Below the pieces are notes generated by a model, which was not told the DNA's origin, did not search any database, and saw only the letters and a list, made by a program, of their open reading frames with translations. DNA of 64,000 nt from Stomoxys calcitrans (lineage: Eukaryota > Arthropoda > Insecta > Diptera > Muscidae), in contig NC_081555.1 in assembly GCF_963082655.1 (NCBI RefSeq), positions 23,476,291-23,540,290 on the forward strand, given 5' to 3'. The position numbers and the translations under genes were made by a program. This document shows, one piece after another, positions 55,052 through 64,000 of this stretch. Within the stretch, counting starts at the first letter, position 1. Each line of letters begins with the position of its first letter.

Positions 55052-55536
55052 ATATATTAGATTACTGCAAATCGGACAAACATATATATGGAAGCTATAT
55101 CCAAATCTGAACCAATTTCTATGAACTTCTTCAGCAATTTTGAGAGTCAAGAGGAAATCTTTCCTGCCAAGTTTCGAGAGAATCGGTTATTAAATGGCAA
55201 TTTTATTGCATTTTTACAGCAAATCGGACGGACATATAAATGGGAGCTAAATCCAAATCTGAATCGATTTTTTCCAATTTCAATAGGCTTCGTCTTTAGG
55301 CCGAAAAACATGCCTGTACCACATTTTAAGACGATCGGATAAAAATTTCTACCTGTACTTTGTACACAAGATAGACGGAAAGACAGACAGATATACATAG
55401 CTAAATCGAATCAGAAAGTGTTTCTGAGTTGATCGGTATACTTATCACTGGGTCTATCTCTCTTCCGTTTGGGTGTTACAAACAAATGCACTAAGCTATA
55501 ATACCCTGTACCACATTAGTGGTGTAGGGTATACAA
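55052..55536 (+). repeat. DINE-like fragment, family C
   Basis: Starts inside a unit (ACTGCAAATCGGACAAACAT) directly behind the family A tail and runs to AAGACAGACAGATATACATA, GAGTTGATCGGTATACTTAT, GTTTGGGTGTTACAAACAAA and CCACATTAGTGGTGTAGGGT. The hairpin end is missing. Confidence 0.75.
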
Positions 55537-55541
55537 AAATT

Positions 55542-55640
55542 TCAAATTCCGAGTTTACCCTCCACCCATCACTTTTAAACCATCACTTTTTTCAAATTCC
55601 GAGTTTACTCTCCACCCATCACTCTTTAACCATCACTGGT
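55542..55640 (+). repeat. Short tandem duplication, about 46 bp
   Basis: CAAATTCCGAGTTTACCCTC / CACCCATCACTTTTAAACCA is followed directly by CAAATTCCGAGTTTACTCTC / CACCCATCACTCTTTAACCA. A third partial copy is at 56237. Confidence 0.8.
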
Positions 55641-55740
55641 CTAGTAGGAGAGACCCAAGAGAGTAATAATTATCGATCCGGTAAACGAATAATCGTTTGC
55701 GGCTATCGGAACACTTTTGCCATTAAAGAGTTTTTGGTTT

Positions 55741-56201
55741 AACAACAAAAGAACATTACTTTTACCGTAGGCGAAGTTGCTGAAGGATTTACAATAAACT
55801 AAGTTGGTGACATTCAATAATGTTACGTTTATGGCAAACGCTTGTTATGTTGAAACGATGCGTTATATAGTTAGAATAAAATAAAAACTTCATATAAAAG
55901 TAGAATCAGAAAGTGATTCTGCTTTGAGAGGTATGCTAATCAATGGGTCTATCTCTGTTCCTTCTGGGTGTTACAAACAAATGCACTATTGTTTGTAACA
56001 TCCAGAAGGAACAGAGATAGGCTCATTGATAAGTATACCTATCGAAGCAGAATCACTTTCTGATTCTACTTTTATATGAAGTTTTTATTTTATTGTATTT
56101 GCCATAAACGTAACATTATTGAATGTAACCAACTTTGTTTATTGTAAATCCTTCAGCAACTTAGCCTACGGTAAAACTAATGTTCTTTTGTTGTAATACC
56201 T
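55741..56201. repeat. Long near-perfect palindrome, arms about 215 bp
   Basis: The left arm (55741-55989) read inversely matches the right arm (about 55990-56201): AACAAAAGAACATTA, GATTTACAATAAAC, ACATTCAATAATGTTACGTT, TATGGCAAA, TCATATAAAAGTAGAATCAG and TATCTCTGTTCCTTCTGG occur in both. The left arm has about 36 extra bases (CGCTTGTTATGTTGAAACGA...). Only a few bases separate the arms at CAAATGCACTATTGTTTG. Part of each arm is a family C head. If transcribed it would fold into a long hairpin RNA. Confidence 0.85.
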
Positions 56202-56285
56202 TGTACCACAGTAGTGGTGTAGGGTATACAAATTTTCAAATTACGAGTTTACCCTCCACCCATCACTGGTCTATACGCTTAAATA

Positions 56286-56332
56286 CTCCCCTCTCCCTCT
56301 CTCTCTCTCTCTTTCTCTCTCTCTCACTCTTG
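56286..56332. repeat. (CT)n microsatellite
   Basis: CT-rich run with few interruptions (CCC, TTT), next to a third copy of the palindrome's arm. Confidence 0.85.
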
Positions 56333-56600
56333 TAGGAGAGACCCAAGAGAATAATTATTGGTACGATAAACGAATAATCGTTTGCGGCTATCGGAACACT
56401 TTTGCCATTAAAGAGTTTTTGGTTTTCCAATAAAAGAAAAGAATTTTTAACGTAGGCGAAGTTGCTGAAGGATTTACAATAAACAAAGTTGGTTACATTC
56501 AATAATGTTACGTTTATGGCAAACGCTTGTTATGTTGAAACGAAACGTTATATAGTTACAATAAAATAAAAATTTCATTTCATATAAAAGTAGTTTTGTT
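56333..56600 (+). repeat. Third copy of the palindrome arm
   Basis: GAGAGACCCAAGAGAATAAT, CGAATAATCGTTTGCGGCTA, TCGGAACACTTTTGCCATTA, GCTGAAGGATTTACAATAAA and ACATTCAATAATGTTACGTT repeat the segment 55645-55905 in direct orientation, including the CGCTTGTTATGTTGAAACGA block that the right palindrome arm lacks. Confidence 0.82.
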
Positions 56601-57685
56601 CCTCATAAAAATGTCTCAAACGTTTTTGTTTTGCAGTGTAGTAGCTAAAAATAAGCTAAGTGCCCAAAAAACTAAAATTTTTAAATCTTTTGAAAGATTT
56701 TCGTAAACTATATTTCCAATTCAAATAGTGTTTATTATAATATATATCCACCTATAAGACCAATATCGCTATAATGTCATAGTTTTTCTCATGAGTTCGT
56801 TTGTTAATGTAGTGGCAGTAGGAGTGTTAGATTGGTTATTTTTTTTTCATATTCAGTTGTTATAATACAAATTCGTTTTTGTTTTTCAATGCATTTTTCA
56901 GGTGCAAAAATATTGTTTTTTTTTTTTTGGTTATCTTCTCATCATCTTCTTCTGTTTTTCGGTTCAAGGGGGCCCTTCTTAAATATATTGCTGTTTCGGT
57001 TGTTGTGAAATATTCTACATTTGTTTTATGTTATTGTTAAATAGTACTTAACTATTAAATGCAAGTGTGCTGTATTTTATTCGTTATATTTTGTTGTTGT
57101 TATTTTTTGGGTTTTTTTCATTGCAGTAAATGTTTTGTTTTTGTCATCATATGGCTTAAACTTCCTCCCAAGTGTTGGTAATGTAAATCTTAAAATTAGA
57201 ACTGATTTTTATTTTAAAGTTTATTATTAAAGTTATTCCATTTTCTATCCTGTTTGTTTGTGTGTGTTACTGTGTGTGTCTATGTAATTTTGTGTTATAT
57301 TTTTTTTTTTTAATATTATTTATTTATTTATTTTTGTTTTTTGTGGTTTTTTTTCTTCTATGTTACTTTGCTACTTTATTCCGTACCGTAAAACACTTTA
57401 AAGGCATTTTTTATATCAGACTCTTGCTTTATTTATTTCTGTTTTTTTTGTTGTCTTTTGATGTAATGTAAAAGAAATTAAGAGCATATTCGATATTCTG
57501 GCAATATGAATGTGAATGATTGACTATTGATGATGATAAGAAGCTGTCTTAGAGATAATTGGAGAAGAAAGGGAAAATTTGGAATTTGTAAAAAACCTTT
57601 TTTATCAAAAACCTTTAAAGTTTTTTAAAGAAATAAAATATGGATTTCAAGAAAAGGGAGGTGCTCATTGATTGTTTCTACGTAT
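56601..57685. other. AT-rich non-coding stretch
   Basis: T-rich DNA without recognised gene or repeat. Phe/Leu-rich frames (for example 57262-57471) are low-complexity translations. Confidence 0.5.
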
Positions 57686-57689
57686 AATG

Positions 57690-59445
57690 CCCAAAATATT
57701 GAATTAATTGAAAAAGTCGGGCGGTGCCGATAATATAATATCCTACACCTACCCTAATTCCTACACCTAGTCTAATGCTGAACCAATTTTGATGGACCTC
57801 AGCGGATGTTTTCAGATAGGTTATTAAACAATCCGTATCAAATTTCGAGCAAATATGTTCAAACTGTAATAAATACGGTTGACAAATGACAACATTATTG
57901 CAAATTACCCAAAATCTGATGAACATATATATGGGAGCCATAACTAATTCTGAACCGATTTCGAGCAAACTTCATAGATATTGTGGTAGTCGTCTAGGAA
58001 AGCGTTGTGCACAATTTTGGCAATATTGGTCAATAATGCACTTGCAAAGGAAAATCAGGCGAAGTACATATATGGCAGTTATATATAAATCTGAACCGAT
58101 TTTTATGAAATTCACCAGTAATGTTAAAAGTCATAAGAGAATTCTTCCTGCCGAATTTCGAGCGAATCGGTTAACAAAAGACCATTTTATTGCAATATTA
58201 CTGTAAATTCGGACGAACATATATATGGGAGCTATATCTAAATCTGAACCGATTTCGGGGAAACTTCTCATATACTGTGACAGCCGTCGAGGAAAGCGTT
58301 GTACAAAGTTTTGGGAAGATTGGTCAATAAATGCGCTTGCAGTGGCTCTAGGAGTGAAAATCGGGCGATATATATATAGGAGAGCTATATCTAAATCGGA
58401 ACCGATTTCCATGAAATTCTCCAATAATATCGAAAGTCATAAGAAAATCCTTCCTGCGGAATTTCGAGAGAATCAGTTAACAAAAGACCATTTTAGTGCA
58501 ATATTACTGCAAATCAGACGAACATATATATGGGAGCTATATCCAAATCTGAACCGATTTCAGGCAAACTTCTCATATACTGTGACAGCCGTCGAGGAAA
58601 GCGTTGTACAAAATTTTGGGAAGATTGGTCAATAAATGCGCTTGCAGTGGCTCTAGGAGTGAAAATCGGCCGATATATGTATAGGAGAGCTATATCTAAA
58701 TCGGAACCGATTTCCATGAAATTCGTCAATAATGTCGAGAGTTATAAGAAAATCTTTGCTGCCAAATTTCGAGAGAATCGGTTAACAAATGGCCATTTTA
58801 TTGCATTATTACTGAAAATCGGACGAACATATATACGGGAGCTATATACAAATCTGAACCGATTTTGATGAAATTTTTCATATATATTAGGATCAGTAAC
58901 CAAACAATGCATGCCTAATTTTGTGCAGATTGGTTGAAAATTGTAGTAACTAGGGCCATTTAAGTGCAAATCGGGCGATACATATATATGGGAGCTATAT
59001 ACTAATCTAAACCGATTTTGATAAAATTTTGCATGTATGTTAAGATCAGCAAGAAAACAATCCGTGCCAAATTTTGTGCAGATTGGTTGAAAATTGTGGT
59101 TACTATGGCCATTTAAGTGCAAATATGTCAATACATAATATGGAAGCTATATCTAAATCTGAACCGATTTTTACCAAAATCAATAGCGTTTGTCCTTGGG
59201 CCAAAAAAATGATATGTGCAAAACTTCGTGATGATTGGACAACAAATATGAACTGCACTTTGATTGCAAGAATACATGGACCCACAGATGGACAGACGGA
59301 CAGGGCTAAATTGAATCAGAAAGTGATTCTGAGTCGATCGGTATAGTTAGCAATGGGTCTAGCTCTTCTCCTTCTTTGCGTTGCAAACAAATGCACAAAC
59401 GTATAATACCCTGTACCACAGTGGTGGTGTAGGGTATACAAAATG
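57690..59445 (+). repeat. DINE-like array, family C copy 3 (complete)
   Basis: Begins AAAGTCGGGCGGTGCCGATA and TATCCTACACCTACCC, followed by units with GAACATATATATGGGAGCTA; a 305-bp double unit is repeated from about 58217 to 58522. Then ATGGACAGACGGACAGGGCT, GAGTCGATCGGTATAGTTAG, CCTTCTTTGCGTTGCAAAC and the end CCTGTACCACAGTGGTGGTG TAGGGTATAC. All family C modules are present; the GTCY core is short. Confidence 0.85.
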
Positions 59446-59514
59446 TTGTAATTACATTAGTGTAAGCCAATTTGTAAGGACATCAGAAGTCTCAATCTAT
59501 AATGAAACCACAAG

Positions 59515-61000
59515 ATTTGAATAAATACCTGGGTGTTTTGCTGGATAGTAAATTAAACTTCGAATCCAACATTTTGGAAAGGGCAAGAAAGGCCACTCTT
59601 GCCCTATACACCTGCAAGAGAGCCATTGGCAAAAGTTGGGGCTTAGACCGCGTGTCATGCATTGGGTATATACTGCAGTTGTCAGACCTATAATGCTATA
59701 TGGTGTTGTGGTCTGGTGGACGGGGCTTCAAAAGTCCATCTACTGCTCAATACTTAACCGGATCCAAAGGATGGCTTGTTTGTGCATCATAGCCGCGCTG
59801 TGGCTACCCAAATTGCAGCGACCATTGCCGTGAGGTTAATCGAACTTTCTCATTGGTCATGTGACGGCTACGGACACTGTCTTATCCTTGATACAATATC
59901 CGATGTTCCAGGCAGTGAGGACTACACCCTACCTGAGCCGCTTTTTGATAAAAATTACTATACCACTATTCCTGATAAAACCGATAGGAACTGCAATATC
60001 CCTAATATCCCTGCAATAACAGAAGTTACATAGACTTCTACACGAACGGTTCCAAACTAAAAGACCATATGGGCTTTAGATGTATTCTAAAGATCTAGAA
60101 CTGGTCATGTCGAGAAGGTTACCCGACCACTGCAGTGTGTATCAAGCTGAAACCCTTGCAATTAAAGAAGTAGTGGAATGGCTTATATACAATGTCATTA
60201 CGACGATTGGCATAAATATCTTCTCAGACAGCCAGGCAGCCATTAAATCCCTACAGAACGTATTTCTGAACACTAAACCCGCCCTCGATTGCCGCAGATC
60301 TCTCATCGAGATGGCTGAATAGTTCAAAATTCACCTGTTCTGGGTGCCGGGCCACAGAGATATCCCTGGGAATTGTAAAGCGGACGAGCTTGCAAGACTA
60401 GGAACTACCCTACACATTCCAGGGAAACTGGAATCTGTGGGTATGCCTCTAGCAACATGTAAGCTAAGTTTTCAGGACCAGGCCCGAAGGACAACGAATA
60501 ATAGATGGCCACAGAGAGAGTCCTCAAGAATGAGGGGGCTGTGAGCATTCCAAAACTATGTGGCCTCATCTAGATTTGAAGAGGTCAACCACTTTGCTGT
60601 CATTGGCTAGAACATACGTCTCATTCGTTGTGTCCGTCATGACAGATCACTGTCTAATCGGAAAACATGTTGACAGACTGAAGGTTGCCAGCAATGTCTT
60701 TTGCAGAAGTTGTGAGGACATCGAAGAAGAAGAGACTATAGAACACCTTCTGTGTATGTGTCCCGCACTAGCAGTCAGAAGAATTTCCACTTTATGTTCC
60801 CATTTCTTTGAGAACCTGTCGGATTTAGCGGATGTGAACATTCGCAAGTTATTGGACTTTTTAAACCGATCTGGAATTGTTCAACGGTAGGAACTAGAAG
60901 CAATATTTCTTCTTCTGTTCCTGTGGTATCACAATGGACGAAAACGTCTAAGTGAGTCTGATGGCAGACTGCCACTTAAACCAAACTTAAACAACATAAT
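59515..61000 (+). mobile_element. LINE family F1 copy 3, 5'-truncated
   Basis: Starts in the thumb (KYLGVLLDSKLNFESN, RVMHWVYTAVVRPIMLYGVV) and runs through a linker, RNase H, and C-terminal region to a 3' UTR with a decayed tail (TTAAACCAAACTTAAAC). RNase H parts: TLAIKEVVEWL (Glu helix), NIFSDSQAAIKSL (Asp; 60080-60322), and after a stop at 60320 HLFWVPGHRDIPGNCKADEL (His and last Asp). The knuckle is FCRSCEDIEEEETIEHLLCM (60558-60890). This is the best copy of the C-terminal half in the window, but stops and frameshifts near 59693, 59800, 60030 and 60540 make it inactive. Confidence 0.86.
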
Positions 61001-61995
61001 ATCTCCGCTGATTTTTTTTCCTGCCAGAAAATGAATTTTTTCCTACCTGTAATGATTTTTTTCCTACCAGAAATGATTTTTTTCCTTCCAAATAACAGGA
61101 CATCCAGAGAAGGTTTTCGAATCCAAAGATATTGAAATTGACGTTTTATGGCAATAAACAGTTGATATAGGAACTACAGAAAGAAATTTTCTCTCATATC
61201 TCTAAGCAGCTTCTTTTGTTTTATATATAGACTTAGCTGAGTTTTTCTCCGTTTCATGATTTTTTTTTTAAAGAAAAATGTTAATTATGTCAGTTCTTTT
61301 ATGTTTTGATAGTTTTTGAATATTGCTAATGGGAGGAATTGTGACAAAGATAACATTGATTTAGACTGAGGAAGTTGAACACATTTTTGTTATAAATAAA
61401 TTGAATATCTAGGAGCAACACAAATTCTCAACTTGCACAGAGGCAGTATTTTTTTTTCTTCTAATTTTAAATTGGTGGCTTCTTTTGTATACTTGTTTAT
61501 ATGGCAGTACATGTCTAGGCAGTGAAAATTAAATAAAAGTTATAAATTTAAGATATTATTGCAATTTTGGACTTTGTGTGGGTTTAGAAATGCTTGGCTG
61601 CTGTTGAAATATTGGGAATTGTTGAGGTGGGTATAAACAAAAAATCTTAATTCTAAAATATGGGAAATTATAAAAATTGCAATCGAGGATAGCTTCAATT
61701 AAATACCTTTTGAAAATATATGTTTGTATCAAAGAATTGTATGAGACCCAAAATTTGCCACCCAATAGCCACTTTGGCCAAAGCAATTGTCTGTAACGCA
61801 TGGCACATAAAAACAAAGTTGGCTAGAAACCCACGCACATATACAATGGATTGTGAGATACGCGAACGTTTTTGTTATCGTTCAGTGGATGTGATTTTCA
61901 ACAGACAGATATCGTGTGTTGTTTGCAAATGAACACCACTGAGGTGAGTGCCATATGAAGCCAAAGCAAGCAGAGAAATACCCTGCCCTACTTCT
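61001..61995. other. Non-coding stretch, no gene recognised
   Basis: Three TTTTTTTCCT-rich near-repeats (AGAAAATGAATTTTTTCCTA, AGAAATGATTTTTTTCCT) at 61015-61090, otherwise unrecognised. A Gln/Pro-rich minus-strand frame (61556-61816) ends SKPTQSPKLQ and is not assignable. Confidence 0.45.
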
Positions 61996-62400
61996 ATTGT
62001 TTTCAAACCCACCACCATAGGTTGGGGGTATACTAATCTAGTCATTCCGCTTATAACACCTCGAAATATTAGTCCAAGACCCCATAAAGTATATATATTC
62101 TTGATCGTCTAGACGCTCTGAGTCGATCTAGCCATGTCCGTCCGTCTGTCGAAATCACGATAGCAGTCGAACGCGTAAAGCCGCAATTTGTGTCCGATTG
62201 GGTGAAATTTTACATGCGATATTCTGTTATGAGTCCCTGATACGGCTCCCTTATAAACCGATCTCCCGATTTGAATTCTTGAAGCCTTACAAGCGTCTCC
62301 TTGTATCCGATTTGGCTGAAATTTTGCATGCGGTGTTCTGGTATGGGTGTGAGCTTGCCATTCTTTGCATGTCTACCACGTGCACTTAGTTTTAAGGGGG
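61996..62400 (-). repeat. DINE-like fragment, family A head and one or two units
   Basis: CCCACCACCATAGGTTGGGG, TCATTCCGCTTATAACACCT, TCTTGATCGTCTAGACGCTC, TCTAGCCATGTCCGTCCGTC, then GATCTCCCGATTTGAATTCT and CGATTTGGCTGAAATTTTGC. No tail. Confidence 0.72.
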
Positions 62401-62654
62401 CTTGTTGATGTTCTTTGGTTCGTACCTATTGTGAAAAGTGTATTTATAGTAACCAGAGCTTCTACACGCATTTATAAAGAGTGATTTTTTATTTGTTAAG
62501 TTTTTCGGGGTAGCATCTCTACTTAAAATTTGTGTCCAAACGTCCCCTGTGAAGTGAAAAGAGTTCAGTATACTCTGCCATTTCATCAACATTTTTGTAT
62601 CAAAATGTGCCTCACAACTGCTGCATGGAAATCCACTGTTTCATCGATATAGTG

Positions 62655-62870
62655 GGGATAGAGGCCGAACGCCTGGGTTCAAGTCCCGGCATAAACATCA
62701 GACATTGTGTCAGCTGTGATTTTCCCCTTACTAATGCTGGCTACATTTATTAGGTATCTGGCCATTTTAAAACTTCACTACTAAGTGTTGTTGCTATGCG
62801 GCTCGCCGTTCGTACTCGGCAATAACAAGGAGCTTAAACATTAATCGGAGTATTCTCCATTTTGTCACAT
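62655..62870 (+). repeat. tRNA-derived SINE, 5'-truncated
   Basis: CGCCTGGGTTCAAGTCCCGG (B-box-like), CCTTACTAATGCTGGCTACA, GCGGCTCGCCGTTCGTACTC GGCAATAACAAGGAGC. The A-box end is replaced by other sequence. Confidence 0.7.
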
Positions 62871-63120
62871 CGTGTTACTTGGGATTTTGACTATAAATGG
62901 CTGATCAAAGATCATTGCGGGAAAGCAGTAGTCTGCGGTGGTTTTCATATCACCTAGAAGATTTGTAGGGATGCAGGCATCTTTATTTGCTCTTTTTATA
63001 CAGCTATCGAAATCACTTAATTTAGAGGCAGTACTGCCGTACTTGCCTTTCATTCATTAGATATCAGCAGAATATGTATCATGTTGCGGGTAAAATTTCA
63101 AGTGTTTTAATATATCTTGT
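62865..63120 (-). other. Coding-like stretch, unassigned
   Basis: The minus strand encodes QDILKHLKFYPQHDTYSADI, two stops, then MKGKYGSTASKLSDFDSCIK and DYCFPAMIFDQPFIVKIPSN up to a TGA. Composition is protein-like and both pieces are in the same frame, so it may be a broken gene or mobile-element remnant. No family recognised. Confidence 0.3.
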
Positions 63121-63555
63121 TGGCAAGCTTTAGTGAATTTGAGGGAAGGACGGACTTTGAATGTCGAAATAATCAGAAATATATATACTTTACAGTGTGG
63201 TAAAAGCACTATATCAAGGTTTTAAAAATAATATCACGAGATGAGTAGTATACCTCTTATACTATGGTGGTGGTTATAAAAATATCTTGAGAATATTCTT
63301 ATTTCCGCCAAGTAATGTAAGCAAAATTTCGTTTTAATATTACGCCTAAAAGTATGCTTCAAGTTTATATATATTGAATACCAACAGGGTGTTTAAAGGT
63401 TTTTATTTAGACTGCTCAATCTTATAGCAAGTTTAGATTGAACTTTTTATGCTCGGGAAATCCAAAAAAATTTAATTGTCCAAAAGATTTGTTTATATAT
63501 TGCCTGAATTAACTATTCCCGATTGCTTTTACTCACTAAAAATACTCGTTGATAC
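63121..63555. other. Non-coding stretch with a head-like scrap
   Basis: TATACTTTACAGTGTGG and TACCTCTTATACTATGGTGG TGGTTATAA resemble a decayed family A end. Nothing else recognised. Confidence 0.4.
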
Positions 63556-63559
63556 ACAT

Positions 63560-64000
63560 TTCTCGGGAAATTCGGAAATTCAACGTACAACGTGGCGCCA
63601 GAAGAGGTTGTCACTGGTATGTATTTGTCGGATGTTATTAGGGAAATTGTGTCTGAGCCGAAAATCTTTTGGACGATAAGAAGTTTCGACACCTTGAAGT
63701 CGTCAGTCCCTGATGATGTATCACCGGTTGAATCACAAGCTGTGTCTGATAGACTGGCTCCTTGGCTTAGGTAGATATACTCTACTTGAATCAGCATGTC
63801 ATATATAGCTGTGGGATGTAGGGACACAAAGGCCATTTTCATTGCGATAGCAGGAAAACTATACCATACAAAGGCAAAAGATTTTCGTCCTATTCTCTTG
63901 AGAGGTTGATAGAAACATATCTTATGGCAAAAATCCCTGGAGATCGCCTGTCGCGGCAGCAGCATGCATGTAGCTACATAGAGGGTTCTCTCGCTGTCAA
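63560..64000 (+). mobile_element. LINE family F1 copy 4, RT N-terminal part, cut by window edge
   Basis: Encodes VTGMYLSDVIREIVSEPKIF, DTLKSSVPDDVSP, QAVSDRLAPWLR (a non-LTR pre-palm region, equivalent to 'S..SPG.DGI.P'), then, with shifts, CRDTKAIFIAIAGK, TKAKDFRPI and, in the DNA, GGAGATCGCCTGTCGCGGCA matching copy 1 at 8733. It extends further upstream in the RT than copy 1. Stops and a deletion (the KGKST segment is missing at 63975) show it is inactive. Confidence 0.8.

Overview
The window looks like repeat-rich nuclear DNA of a higher fly, most likely a calyptrate/muscid-type dipteran. This rests on intron-bearing genes with GT-AG introns, a PIG-K protein of insect type, an eight-cysteine SVWC protein of arthropod type, mellifera-type mariner MITEs, LINE-like reverse transcriptase debris and several DINE-1/Helentron-like repeat families. 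The species is inference. There is no bacterial or phage content, CRISPR array, rRNA or functional tRNA gene.

Only two host genes could be reconstructed. PIG-K (catalytic subunit of the GPI transamidase) lies on the plus strand in six exons between 26017 and 31486, and all five splice junctions keep the frame (355 aa). A small secreted single-domain von Willebrand type C (SVWC) protein lies on the minus strand in three exons between 37142 and 32248 (107 aa, eight mature cysteines, a TATA box upstream). The two genes converge tail to tail about 0.76 kb apart. Their introns carry most of the local repeats. Intron 1 of the SVWC gene holds a DINE-like element, which is itself split by a nearly intact 1,625-bp Tc1 transposon with perfect 27-bp inverted repeats, TA duplications and a DD34E transposase.

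Layout: 1-1.6 kb nothing recognised; 1.6-8.5 kb DINE-like arrays (families B, C, D, A), with a LINE fragment inside the first; 8.5-11.6 kb LINE remains (families F1 and F3) and an array; 12.6-15.2 kb SINE, array with an expanded GTCY minisatellite, second SINE, LINE F2; 16.9-24.7 kb LINE F3 and F4 fragments, MITEs and a Helitron gene fragment; 25-37.3 kb the two host genes; 37.8-46.3 kb MITE, arrays, a 182-bp tandem repeat, an unidentified broken coding fragment and LINE F1 with local duplications; 46.3-59.4 kb AT-rich DNA with SINEs, arrays of families A-D and a long palindrome; 59.5-64 kb LINE F1, a SINE and array scraps, with another F1 copy running off the right edge.

The most notable pattern is that repeat families A, B and C share one modular plan: a palindromic head, a GTCY tetranucleotide core, about 153-bp tandem units built round a GATATAGCTGCCATATA-like core, and a GC-rich hairpin tail. 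They look like diverged branches of one non-autonomous Helentron/DINE-1-type lineage. Family letters (A-E, F1-F4) are labels made for this annotation only.
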